DNA of 64,000 nt from Sinohyriopsis cumingii (lineage: Eukaryota; Mollusca; Bivalvia; Unionida; Unionidae): NCBI GenBank assembly GCA_028554795.2, contig JAPYKE020000037.1, forward strand, positions 4,522,501 to 4,586,500. Reading direction: 5' to 3'. The notes under the pieces were generated by a model that had not been told where the DNA came from, searched no databases, and was given only the letters and a program-made list of their open reading frames with translations. The stretch's first letter is position 1. The number at the start of each line of letters is the position of its first letter. A program made the position numbers and the translations under genes. Positions 10,741 through 20,453 of this stretch are shown here, in pieces.

Positions 10741-11225
10741 TAGAAATAGGGGTGGTTAATTGGTTTTAGCTGGCGTTATCCAGAGGATGACCTCCCTCGA
10801 TATTATAGCCCCGCGGGAGTGAAAGAAAAAGGGAATTTCAATAAAGTGAGAATACTGGGAAGAAATAAACAAAACGAACCCCCTTTTTACAAGAAAATAA
10901 CAAATTAATCAGATCAAATTAAACGGCAATTCCACTTCAAGTTAGATTATCTAAGTAGAATTTAATTGGTGTGTCCAATTAGGATTTATTACATCATCAT
11001 AGCGAGAGGTGAAAAGAGCGCAATGTCCACGATCGATTGCATCACCTTCATTCACTTTGATCGTATATCAACGTCTCCTAGTTTAGTTCTGCCCCTTCAT
11101 GGACTTCTTGGTCCTTTATTCTGACCTCATCCTTCTTTCTTTCTTTTCCCGTACTCCTGTCTTCGGACTGTCTCGTCTTTCTCTCCGAACTGTTCTTTAA
11201 ATTCAGCATCGATATCAAAATCGCG
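10741..11225. other. Junction between the two viral copies, nothing recognised
   Basis: 485 bases between the broken protease (+) and the end of the helicase (-). No similarity to either copy was noticed. It is partly C/T-rich (11130-11200). A run of about 11 G at 11236-11247 lies just inside the helicase side. It could be host DNA, a later insertion, or a remnant of the element's 3' part too worn to recognise. Confidence 0.4.
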
Positions 11226-12290
11226 TTATTGTTGTGGGGGGGGGGGTTGTGTGTCACATTGTTTATAGCTAATTAACTCTTTTCTTACTATATCATTGCT
11301 ATTGGCAGCAGTTTGATTATTATTTTCTGTAAAATCTATGATAACCTTCCGCAATTGGGATATTTTTCTAACTCGAGACACTGCCACGTGAACTAAATTC
11401 GACCATTCGATACGATCTTGGACGATCCAAACATTTGTATCAGAGATGGTCAATCCTTGAGATGAATGAATCGTCATTTCGTATCCTAGCGTTCATGGAG
11501 TTTTGTCCATTTACGCGCTCTCAACAACACTGAAATCATCGAAAACAATATCATTTAACACAAGATTGTGTTTCCTCTTTGACTCTGTCAATGGTCCTGT
11601 TATATCAACATCGATAATTTGTCGTCGCGTATCTGCTGGTCGATAACATAATGATACGGGTAGATTTGAAAACATTTCTTTATGTAGCAGAAATCATTGT
11701 TGCTGAAGTGTATCTCTTACTATTTTTCTACTTGCAACTATTAAGACATTTGGTCTCCATCACTATAAAAAAATTTAATAGGAGTTTCTGAAATTATATC
11801 AGGCATTATTTCACACTGAACTTTATTCGGTTGTAGTCTGATTAATTTCCTAAGCTCTCTTAATTCTGGATCAAGTGCTCTATAATCATCATTTATTTAT
11901 TCATAATAATCCACAAAGGTTTTCAACCATTCGTATTGAGACAATCCTAAAAAAGGTGGCGGTTGACCTTGATCGCCGCACATTATTACAGCAGTATATT
12001 TTGTTAATAACCAATCAAGAAATATTTTTAACTTTTCTACGGTGCATCTTTCATCCCAAACGATCAAACGATAATCCTTGGAATATATTTCTCGCCATTC
12101 GATCAAGAGTCCATGTATCTCCTCTCCATCGAAATAATTTGTGATAAGTACATAATTTAATATTTATTTTTCTCATTTCTCTTGCGAGTCTGTATGTATG
12201 GGTTAAAACGACCATATCAAAATTCCGAAATAATTCAGTCACACGAGTTGTTTTATCAGAACTCCCAGTCCGTTAGGACAAATAAATCTT
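11226..12290 (-). pseudogene. SF1 (Pif1/RecD-like) helicase part of polymerase-helicase, decayed
   Basis: Helicase motifs appear in the correct order on the minus strand. A Walker A remnant TGSSDKTTR lies at about 12247-12268 (one Gly of the usual GSGKT is changed to Asp). Walker B is IVWDERC at 12044-12070, and CGDQGQPPPF, a motif III-type block, is at 11949-11983. After a break, TIHSSQGLT (motif V type) lies at 11448-11475 and VAVSRVR (motif VI type) at 11367-11390. These are signatures of SF1B helicases, which unwind DNA with ATP. Several stops separate the pieces, and the stretch from about 11,500 to 11,890 has lost an obvious frame. It follows the polymerase in the same orientation with no visible gene border, so one polymerase-helicase polypeptide is likely. 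Confidence 0.8.
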
Positions 12291-14350
12291 ATTTATGGTC
12301 ACTGGATCATACACTGACGGTGCAGATGCCACTTTTGATATTTGATTTTTTTTATAATAAATATCTTTGATTTCAACGTCGACGGATTCAAAATAATTTA
12401 GTATATTTTCTTGTTTTATTCTCCATTCGCTCCATGATGCATAAGTGCCAATATTCAATTTTTGATACCAATCCTACCGGAATATTTTTATTGATATAAA
12501 AAGAATCTGTAGCGACTCCGACAGCAAACTTAGAAACTCTATTTATCATTGATAATATATTTTTCGAAACGTACGCGAGCATTGAAGATCTTAAATGAGT
12601 AAACTGCGGTGACTCGCCATCAATATAACCCACACTTGCATCTAATTTAGTTCCGACCGATAAGTTAACATTACTTCGACTTATAAATGTATTTTTCTCG
12701 TTGTATCAGCAATTATAAAATCTAATCAGCATCGTCTATAATCAATCGTGTACAGTGTCGTGTATGATCATATGATCCTCCTTGGGTGAATTTACTGTTT
12801 TGTTCTGCCGAGATCGTTTGTGATTTAATTCTCAAAATCAGTTATATCAGGATTTTCATCATCCGAATATTTATTTTGTTGTGGTAACCAAACTTCCTTC
12901 TACGGGCGATATGATGTAATTGCTTCATTCGCAATCGACGATAAAAGTATTTTTACATCGAGCATATACCGTAATAAAACCACATTTTTAATGAAGAATG
13001 TTTGCCAAAACAGACATAACAAATTGGATGAAGATTTTCGGCAAACTTAAATGACTCGATACAATCGAATCCAGTCAAGTCGAAGTCCAGTAATGGACCG
13101 TTTATCTATATCGATAATCTGGTCATTTCGGGTGTTGGATGACCAAATCTTTTAAAATATACAGAACACTCTCCCATTCCAAGTACACTTCCAGGATAGC
13201 ATGCAACCACATCAACCGAGAAAACATCTTTATGATCGTATTTACTATTCCATAATCCACCGTGTCCTTATTCGCCATAACTCGATATTATATCATTGAA
13301 AAAATCTAATCGTATTAGTTTCCACGAATTAGTAAAATGAACAGCAAAGGACGGAACTGTAAAAGAATTGCACAGTAATTGTTTAGCATCATCGGTATAT
13401 TTCAACGCAAGATTTTTCATTTCTTCGTGGAGAGATTATGTGCGATAAATAACGCCATTAGGTGGCACAAACTGATCATAGTCTCCTATATCTGAACTTT
13501 GAAATAACCATACATATACAAAATCGTTTTTACTTATTTTCTTAATAAAATCGAATATATCTCCTTGGTAAAATTTAACAGTTCGATTTCGTGGAAATAT
13601 TATTACTGCATTAGCCCACGCATACGCATTATGATCAATAATTTCAATCGAAGCTCCTTTTGATTTATTTTCGATTCTTACAAAATCTCTACGGTAATCG
13701 GTTTTGCTCTTATTGGAAATTTTAGTTTCTCTTCTAGCTCAGCGACGTCTCCTGTATCATTAACTGTTTCTCCCCACTCATTTATTATTTTACGTCTTTT
13801 ATCCGTTATACTGTTTCCACGAGTCGAAACGGTAAAATCTTCCGTTACACGATAGGCTACGCAATTTAGCGTTGAAAATTACATCAGTTTTAGATTATTA
13901 ACGCTGGGTTTATCATTTATCGGATATGATGCGTAGATAACTGCTGTTACAGGATACGCTCGTTCATAATACCGTTTGTCAATACCAGTCAACATTCCAG
14001 GTTTGGAATTTAGCTTAATATGGCGATTTTTGTATTATGAAGGACAGGGTCACGTTTGCCACTGACCATCCAATTATCGTCTACTTCCTTAAAAGAACTT
14101 TACCATGAAAATCTATTTTTAATTGTCGAAATAATTAATGATCTTTGCGATCGTTTGTCGTTCATCGTAACATCGATACATTTGCTGTTGCGTATGATTT
14201 TGAACGTTGACCACACGTGAGATGCGACATCTTTGCTAAATTGATTCTTGGAGTCAAGAATTTTATTAATCAGCTTTTATTCGTCGGATCAGCCAGAGCT
14301 TTAATCGGTAAGACAAGGATATTTTGTCAAGACTAAATTTATCTTTAGAA
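12291..14350 (-). pseudogene. Family B DNA polymerase of the viral relic, decayed
   Basis: On the minus strand, VDVVACYPGSVLGMG at 13171-13216 fits polymerase motif A (DxxSxYP) and GVATDSFYI at 12493-12520 fits motif C (DTDS-type). Motif B should lie between them but falls in a frame-shifted stretch and is not clear. Upstream pieces at 13,300-14,000 (for instance TRGNSITDKRRKIINEWGE) form the N-terminal region. Family B polymerases in Polinton-like viruses and linear plasmids are protein-primed replicases (established); protein priming here is inferred from context. There are many stops and frameshifts. The start was not found and may have been disturbed by the LINE inserted near 14,430. Confidence 0.75.
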
Positions 14351-14429
14351 GGCTTAATCGTAGATAATCTCTCAAATTCTCTCATATTATAATTAAGACA
14401 AATATTTAAATTGAAATATATATATGTGC

Positions 14430-14757
14430 ACATGGGTGAAGTCGGATAGCTATGTTGAACTAGAGTCCGACATTGAAGCGTAGTACAGAGAACAAATTTT
14501 GTGTTTGATTCTGGAAGGAATGGATATCCAGTATAGGGTACAGAGCAGCGTGGAGGTGTGCTCTGATCGTGGTACTCTAAGTATGATCCGAGCAGCTGTG
14601 TTTTGAAGTATTTGAAGTTCCTGGAGCAGATACTGGGATGACCCAGACATAACTGGGTTACAAAATTCCAGTCGTGAAAGTACTAATGAACACACACGTG
14701 TTTTAGTGGCATCAACTGAAAGATATTTGCGAATTGAGCTGATGCATCTCAGCTAAA
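14430..14757 (-). mobile_element. LINE reverse-transcriptase C-terminal fragment
   Basis: The minus strand encodes a coherent stretch typical of the end of a CR1/Jockey/RTE-type LINE reverse transcriptase: LRCISSIRKYLSVDATKTR, then LVLSRLEFCNPVMSGS, LQELQILQNTAARIILRVPR, then LYWISIPSRIKHKICSLYY. The frame is open from 14757 down to about 14450. 5'-truncated copies keeping only the 3' part are usual for LINEs. It sits between viral genes and has no place in such a virus, so it inserted later. Confidence 0.85.
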
Positions 14758-15808
14758 GGTATGCAACCTTGCATATGTTCATGATATTTATTAGTGAAAT
14801 GCTCTTGGGAAAACGAAAGATAAGTGAAATATTTATTTAGTAATCTAGAGGTTGTCTTTGCATTATATTACACAATTGTATTAAATCGCTTTGGTTCAGG
14901 AATACAATTTAAACATATATTTCTTAATATATAATAAAAAGCATTTTAAAAATACTAGTGCTATTACTTCTGCAATTAAAAAAATAAAATATGACAGTTG
15001 AAAAATTCAACTTGATCCTGAAAAAAATTATTTCGAACTTTGAATCATTACAAATTCGGAAATTTGAAGGTGGATGTACACTATCAGCATAATCTAAATT
15101 AATTAAAAACCATCCAGCAGACTATGATACAATATGTATAAATAATGAAAGATACAAAAGTGGAGAAATTCGTCCCGCTTTCGATCGCGATTGAAAACAT
15201 TAGATTAAAATTATCTGACGAAGATTATATCAGATCGTGAAAGCGTCAACGCTGTTACTTATGAAAGTGATTGTAGTAACAACGTCACTAGTGATGAAAA
15301 TGAAAGTTATGACTAGTGATTGTGAAAAGTAAAAGTTAATTTTATTATGGTTACAATACCTTTTTTTTTTGATTTTCAGAGATTTCAGTGAAATTTATTC
15401 AAAATTTACGTTTTTCTACCGATTTTAAACGATTTGTCTGTTTAAATAAATCAGTCAAATTGCAGACTTATAAATTGTGAAAACCTCAGCGGTTCTCAAA
15501 ATGATTTATCGAAAAATCGTTAACTTTTCATAAAACACAGCACAAAATGATGTTTTTGAAGCTAAATTATGACTGAATTTAGTTGTTTTTTAAGCAGAAG
15601 ATGGAAAATTTATCGATATATTGAAAAATCGTTTAGAAAATCGCTATGGTATTCACCCAATCAAAGTATAAAATCTGACGGATTTTGATTATTTATCTCA
15701 CAGCTGAATGAGAATCAGTAAAAACAAAATAGTATGTTATATATTTTGTAATTTTTTAAACATTTTTTAGAATATAAGAAGCAGTTTAATCAAATCAGAT
15801 TGTTTTGT
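14758..15808. other. Low-information stretch in the relic, weak + strand frame
   Basis: AT-rich. On the plus strand from about 14991 a broken frame reads MTVEKFNLILKKIISNFESL, then after a stop LIKNHPADYDTICINNERY, with more shifts to about 15,300. I do not recognise it. It would be the only plus-strand gene within the right copy. From 15,340 to 15,800 nothing is visible. Confidence 0.3.
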
Positions 15809-16096
15809 TCATAAGTAGACAATATTTTTAAGCTGATCAAATATAATACAGGGTTGTGTATAATTAAAAATCTGATCTCTATCACACGCAATCATACTAT
15901 GTTCTAGCCGAAGTTGATTCAATTTTTCCTGTGTCAATAAAACGTCTTCGTTGCCGTTTTCACCAATAACTATATCAACATTAAATTGTTCAGTATTGAC
16001 TGGAGACTGTGACATTTTTGTTCTGATGGCGTTTTCACGTACCTCCTCCGTGTCGTTTACGAAAGCTATCACATGATGGTACATTATATAACACAT
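15809..16096 (-). CDS. Unrecognised 95-residue open frame in the relic
   Basis: Open on the minus strand from ATG 16096 to a stop at 15809. It encodes an acidic, non-membrane polypeptide (for example IVIGENGNEDVLLTQEKLNQ). It lies after the penton-like gene in the same orientation and may be a separate small gene or a displaced end of it. No family was recognised. Short open frames in AT-rich decayed DNA can arise by chance; its charged composition argues mildly for former coding. Confidence 0.4.
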   Translation of the reverse strand: MCYIMYHHVIAFVNDTEEVRENAIRTKMSQSPVNTEQFNVDIVIGENGNEDVLLTQEKLNQLRLEHSMIACDRDQIFNYTQPCIIFDQLKNIVYL

Positions 16097-16129
16097 TCCT
16101 TGATTAAATAATTAATTGTAAATCAATGT

Positions 16130-17700
16130 ACAAAAAATGTATCGTTTAGATCTTACGTATAAATTTATATTTAAAAAATCTCCACGAAAGTCAATTAAGT
16201 GTTCCTCTGGTTAGTAAGTTTGACATTTATTCTTGATAATAACGAATTATGACAACGTAGATAAACCGGATTGATTGGTTTTTGTACGATTAAATATCCA
16301 GGAGGTACTTGCGGAATAAATGTTTACAGAATATATCCTTGCTGAACCTGATTTGATTTTTGAAGATCTATTTGGTAACTGCCATCAATTACATCGCATA
16401 CAAGACTGACTGCAATCGTTGAAGTTATATTAACGATTTCTCGTGGAATATGACGGCTTTACCAGTATTGATTATTATAAAGTTTACGAATACCCAGAGA
16501 AAGGGATATTTTTCCATGATTCAACGATTTTAGGAACGTTTTCGCTGATAATAGTTTAGTTCATCCTTATTAAATTTGGAATTGCAAATGTAAAATAACC
16601 TTGTCCTTCAAATTCTTTTTCTGTTATTTTATAATGATTGATAAATGTTTCTCTAGGGCGTGTTAAAGAAATAGCGTGGTTAAATACTTCCTTAATGAAA
16701 GTGTAACTAACATGATCATAATGTGATTCAAACTGATTTAAATGTTGTATTGTTTGAATGAAGTGTTGTTTTATATCATCATTGTAATGTTGGGATAACG
16801 ACAAAAACAGGTTTTGTATTTTGTCGATTGGTTATTTGACTTCAGAATTAATGGGGTCGGAATACATTTAATAAACGTCCAAGTATCTTATTTTGCCACT
16901 AAAACTATACATATTATATACATCATTACTTACATTCCACGGAAAAATATTTCGATAGTTTGGTGTTGTTATAAAAATTCCTCATTTGTGATAAAATCAT
17001 CTCGTTTTGGGTCAGGTGGTCCATTATAAACAGTTGCTATTTTAGGCAAACCTAAAACATATCTAACTGATGACTGACATATATCTACAACGTCATCTGT
17101 CGAATTTATTTCAATCGCAGCCGATAATGTTGGTTCTGAACTTTTACAGCTATTTGTGCTTCTCTTTCGATTATAGATTTTATTCTGCGCTGCAATTCAT
17201 CGTTGATTTGTTCAATCTGATAACTAACTGTAGGAATAGAAACAATTAACTAGTCCGGGGTTCCATCTGTTTTATTTTTATTTACAAAATTACGAATTAT
17301 TCGCCTGCAATCCACCAAATAATTTTGATCTGTGATACACTCGTAATTATGCAAGCGCTATTTCTTTCGCTGGAATTGCAGTTGGAAAGTTAATATTAAA
17401 TTTAGGATTACTTGAGCCTACCAATATCATTGTTGTTTTTGACGTAGTTGTGTTCGTTACGATTTGTTGAAGTAGCTCGCCTGACGACCTCAGTGGAGTT
17501 GATATTATTATTTAAATCCTGATTTTCTAAACCAGTCACAGTCATTGCTTCTTTGTAAAAAAACATTGATCATATCCGTGAACTCAAAATTTAATATTTT
17601 TCCATCACTAAGACTTGTTGATAATAACGAGGATAATTTGGAGTATGCTAACGTCGCTGTGTGTAATTTTATTATATAATCATGCAATTTTGCATTTGTG
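16130..17700 (-). pseudogene. Penton/minor-capsid-like gene of the relic, decayed
   Basis: Minus-strand pieces in several frames: a segment with QINDELQRRIKSIIEREAQI near 17,150-17,230; VVDICQSSVRYVLGLPKI and NGPPDPKRDDFIT near 16,985-17,100; an 82-codon open piece at 16556-16804 (HYDHVSYTFIKEVFNHAISL); and a C-terminal piece with VPPGYLIVQKPINPVY near 16262-16310, then LIDFRGDFLNINLYVR to about 16,150. The last block, a VPPGY turn followed by beta-rich sequence ending DFRG...NLYVR, resembles the C-terminal part of penton-like proteins in related elements as I remember them. Role: vertex protein of the capsid, by inference. Stops and frameshifts are frequent. Confidence 0.5.
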
Positions 17701-17705
17701 CACGT

Positions 17706-17999
17706 TCATATTTTTTTGTGTGCAATGATACTAAGAATGCCGGCAATCGTTGTTGCAGCTAAAACACAAATTATCACAACTGCTGGTGCCATTACAAGTG
17801 ATGGTATTATTGCTGATAACAATACGCCGGTTCCAGTAATAACAGCAGAAGCTGAATAAACAATTAAATCAACAATAACTACACGTCTGCGATATTTCTT
17901 TACTTTTACTATATACCCGTCAACGATATTTTTTAATTTTGTTTGCCATTCACGTGCTTTATTGTATCTAAAATGTTGAACATTGATCGGAATACTCAT
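17706..17999 (-). CDS. Small membrane protein of the relic, intact frame
   Basis: A 97-codon open frame on the minus strand (ATG 17999, stop 17706). The first about 45 residues are polar and basic (FRYNKAREWQTKLK, VKVKKYRRRVV). Two or three hydrophobic segments follow from about residue 45 to 92, rich in Val, Ile, Ala and Gly, ending in a short basic tail (IIAHKKI). It is probably an integral membrane protein with a cytosolic basic head. It lies between the protease stub and the penton-like gene in the same orientation. It is one of few uninterrupted frames in the relic; I do not know its function. Confidence 0.6.
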   Translation of the reverse strand: MSIPINVQHFRYNKAREWQTKLKNIVDGYIVKVKKYRRRVVIVDLIVYSASAVITGTGVLLSAIIPSLVMAPAVVIICVLAATTIAGILSIIAHKKI

Positions 18000-18005
18000 T
18001 GTATT

Positions 18006-18201
18006 TTAATTAAGTGGGAACTTAGCTACTAATTCAAGAAACCAATAATAAATCAAGCCGAGTTTTTTTCTTCGGGTTTCACAGTAAATGTTACCTCGTC
18101 GTTTTGATCTTACATCACTAACATAGATCCAGGAGATCCAGTTAGTGGATAACGCCGTGAAATCGTGGTAGATATTATAACTGTTACAACACCAAGTACT
18201 G
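18006..18201 (-). pseudogene. Unrecognised coding remnant upstream of the membrane protein
   Basis: A minus-strand frame open over this stretch begins inside the neighbouring SINE, so its start is not original. Another frame holds a short plausible piece (DEVTFTVKPEEKNS). It probably belonged to a viral gene between the protease and the membrane protein; the family is not recognised. Confidence 0.3.
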
Positions 18202-18220
18202 AGAACCTGTATATACCGGT

Positions 18221-18302
18221 TGTGGTTGTGGTTGTTGTGGGGTTTAACGCCATTTTTCAGCACGATAGGCTATACATGGCGGCCAGTATTAATGGTGGAG
18301 GA
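18221..18302 (-). mobile_element. SINE family A, 5'-truncated, with 19-bp target duplication
   Basis: 82 bases matching the 3' end of SINE A (inverse of CCACCATTAATACTGGCCGC...AATGGCGTTAAACCC) with a CAACCACA-type tail, on the minus strand. It is flanked by a perfect 19-bp direct repeat, AGAACCTGTATATACCGGT, at 18202-18220 and 18303-18321. Target duplications of this length are made by LINE-driven retroposition. The target lies in the viral relic, so the relic was already in the genome. Confidence 0.9.
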
Positions 18303-18389
18303 AGAACCTGTATATACCGGTAACCGCAGCGCGATGTTTAATGGATTTATTGATTGGTGACCATACTGTTTGGTCAGATATTAAGTATA

Positions 18390-18500
18390 TAATAGGTCAA
18401 AATTGTTTGGTTGTTTTGGTAACTGATCACGCATAACAACACATGATATTTTTTATATTTAATTTTTTTAGCAGCATCGAGTAAATCAAAATTTGACATA
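18390..18500 (-). pseudogene. Protease N-terminal stub, right copy
   Basis: The minus strand encodes NFDLLDAAKKIKYKKY... and a following frame VMRDQLPKQ, matching NLIDLANKLKI...MRD-LPKQ of the left-copy protease. The rest of the protease, including the His and Asp segments seen in the left copy, is missing. Confidence 0.5.
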
Positions 18501-18589
18501 GGCAAAATTAGCGAAATGTTCCTGGAAGTCTCAGGCCTTTTCCGTACCAATAAATGGTTCCAGGTAATCGTAGACCCCTTCCCTTTTAA

Positions 18590-18982
18590 TATCCTTTTCC
18601 TGTTATTTTATCAACAAGCATGCTACCAACCTTTCCGACAGTATCACTTAAAACACCAACTGCAGCAGTTTTTGCAATGGCTGGGGCTGTAGGAGGTATT
18701 GACGCAGGTAAAGCTGCAAAAGTGGAAATATACCTCCTGTTTTAATGGAGTCTTTAATGGAACTCAGAGAAAAACGAAGTCGAACTCCGGTTTTTGATTC
18801 TAAAGCCTTATTAAAATGTTTGAGTTGAGTCTTGGTTAATGATAATTTGTTTGGACCACCACTAGAAGTTTGATCTTTTTTTAGTTATATTTTTGTTCCG
18901 CATTTACTCGCAAGTTTTGATTGTAATTTTTCACCCGACCGGATGTTAGAGTGACATTAACGTGACTATACGATATTTTCAT
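18590..18982 (-). pseudogene. Minor-capsid-like protein gene, right copy, decayed
   Basis: It starts MKISYSHVNVTLTSG on the minus strand near 18982 and breaks after about 33 codons. It is resumed by LSLTKTQLKHFNKALESKTG and KDSIKTGGIFP, then a hydrophobic Ala/Leu/Pro-rich stretch and a Gly/Lys-rich end near 18,600. Block order matches the left-copy gene. Repeated short Lys-rich motifs are typical of the minor virion proteins in this kind of virus, as far as I recall. Confidence 0.5.
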
Positions 18983-19001
18983 AATATGATAAACGATTTA
19001 A

Positions 19002-20379
19002 TTACATGTTTTCTACTGGTGCGTCAACAACTCGCATTCGTCCACCAACACCTTCAAGTAACATTGCTTTGTCTGAAAAAATAACTGCAACTGCTCTGTA
19101 ATTTAGCACCACCAAGGGGGTTTACACGAGCTCTAAAGTGAATATCAACAATAGATTGTCTAGATAAATCAAGATGTTCCAATGAAAAATAATAGATCGG
19201 ATACAGAATTGTAAAATCTAGTTCTGATATTTGTAGACCACTATCTATATTTTCATCACATCCCACGAAAGTCATTAACCGATGATATGCACGTGCTACA
19301 TGATATCTGTCAAAATTTAATAATATATCTTCCGATGGTTCTTTTTGTCCATTTATTCGTAAGGAGACTTCACTAACTGCAAGTGTGTCAAATATCATAT
19401 GATTACGTTCTTGTCAATTTAGTCAATTGTCAATTTAGTCGATTAGCAAATTGTAAAGCGATAAATATATGCCTCAGCGCAAAAACTCCTTGTTGTGATG
19501 CTAATTGCCATGTAAATAACACAGCAATATTACTTTGAACGCTATCTGTGGTCATTGTCAACCATGATAGCAATGATTTACCACCTGAAGCCATAAAAGA
19601 AAATAATGTTTGTTCTTCAGCAATTGATGGAGTCATTACTGGCATCCACCGTGAAAATTTTATTAATCTTACCATACAATTGTGAGCAGCAGCAGGAGGC
19701 CAGATTGCATCATTGTCATTCGCTTTTCTTACAAGTACAACTGTATGTTTAGCTCCAAAAATAACTTGTCTAACATTTCTACAAAATCCAATGATATGAG
19801 ATAGTTGAATTGTACATGAAAACGCTTCTTCGCCGTTTAACGTTGTTCTGCGTGCAGCAAAACCTCAGTTGCATTGATTGATATAATGGCTGGTGTAGCT
19901 GCATCTCCTGCAGCAGTTCTTACATTTCCCTCAACTGCATTGACAGGTTCAGGATGATCAGATGTATCTTTTGCAAACATCATTGATGCAACGGCTGATC
20001 TTGTATAATCATCTAACTATCTTGCAAGACCAATTATTGTTGTAGCAACATCAACGTCTTTTTGAATTGTTTGAACATTTCTTCCATCAATAATATATTT
20101 GGCGCTGTCAAACAATGTCATAATGCCATTATTAACACATCCAACTATATCACCAATTGCAACTCCTGTACCATGATCTTGAAAATTTCTACTTTCTACT
20201 TCAATAAATGCTTCGGCGGGTAGGAAATATCTACTTGTATCTTGAAATTGTAATTCGATTCTTCCACGCCAGTCTGGTTGTCTTGCGTCGTAAGAGTAAA
20301 ATTGATAATCACGTATAGATTCACCTTTGAGAACTGGTGTGTCCATATCGAACGCTGGATCGGATATACGTTTAAACAT
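19002..20379 (-). pseudogene. Major-capsid-like protein gene, right copy, decayed
   Basis: It starts MFKRISDPAFDMDTP at 20379 (an in-frame ATG also exists at 20415) and stays open for about 120 codons. It continues through at least two frame changes with SRWMPVMTPSIAEEQ near 19,640, LRINGQKEPSEDILLNF near 19,330, YHRLMTFVGC near 19,270 and LYPIYYFSLEHLDLSRQ near 19,180. It ends VVDAPVENM before a stop at 19002-19004. The length of about 460 codons suits a double-jelly-roll capsid protein, and the relation to the left copy is clear along its whole length. No catalytic motif is expected. The capsid assignment rests on size, context and general resemblance. Confidence 0.65.
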
Positions 20380-20453
20380 TTTATTATAATTGTTATCGTC
20401 TAACACGAAGACCACTTCCTGCTATTAAACTTGCCGTTATATTTTTGTCTTTT

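Noticed and set aside
11875..12370. Plus-strand frames of 62-89 codons
   Set aside because: Antisense to the helicase remnant, whose motifs are clearly on the minus strand.
18006..18263. 85-codon minus-strand frame as a viral gene
   Set aside because: Its start lies inside the inserted SINE, so the frame is a chimera formed by that insertion.
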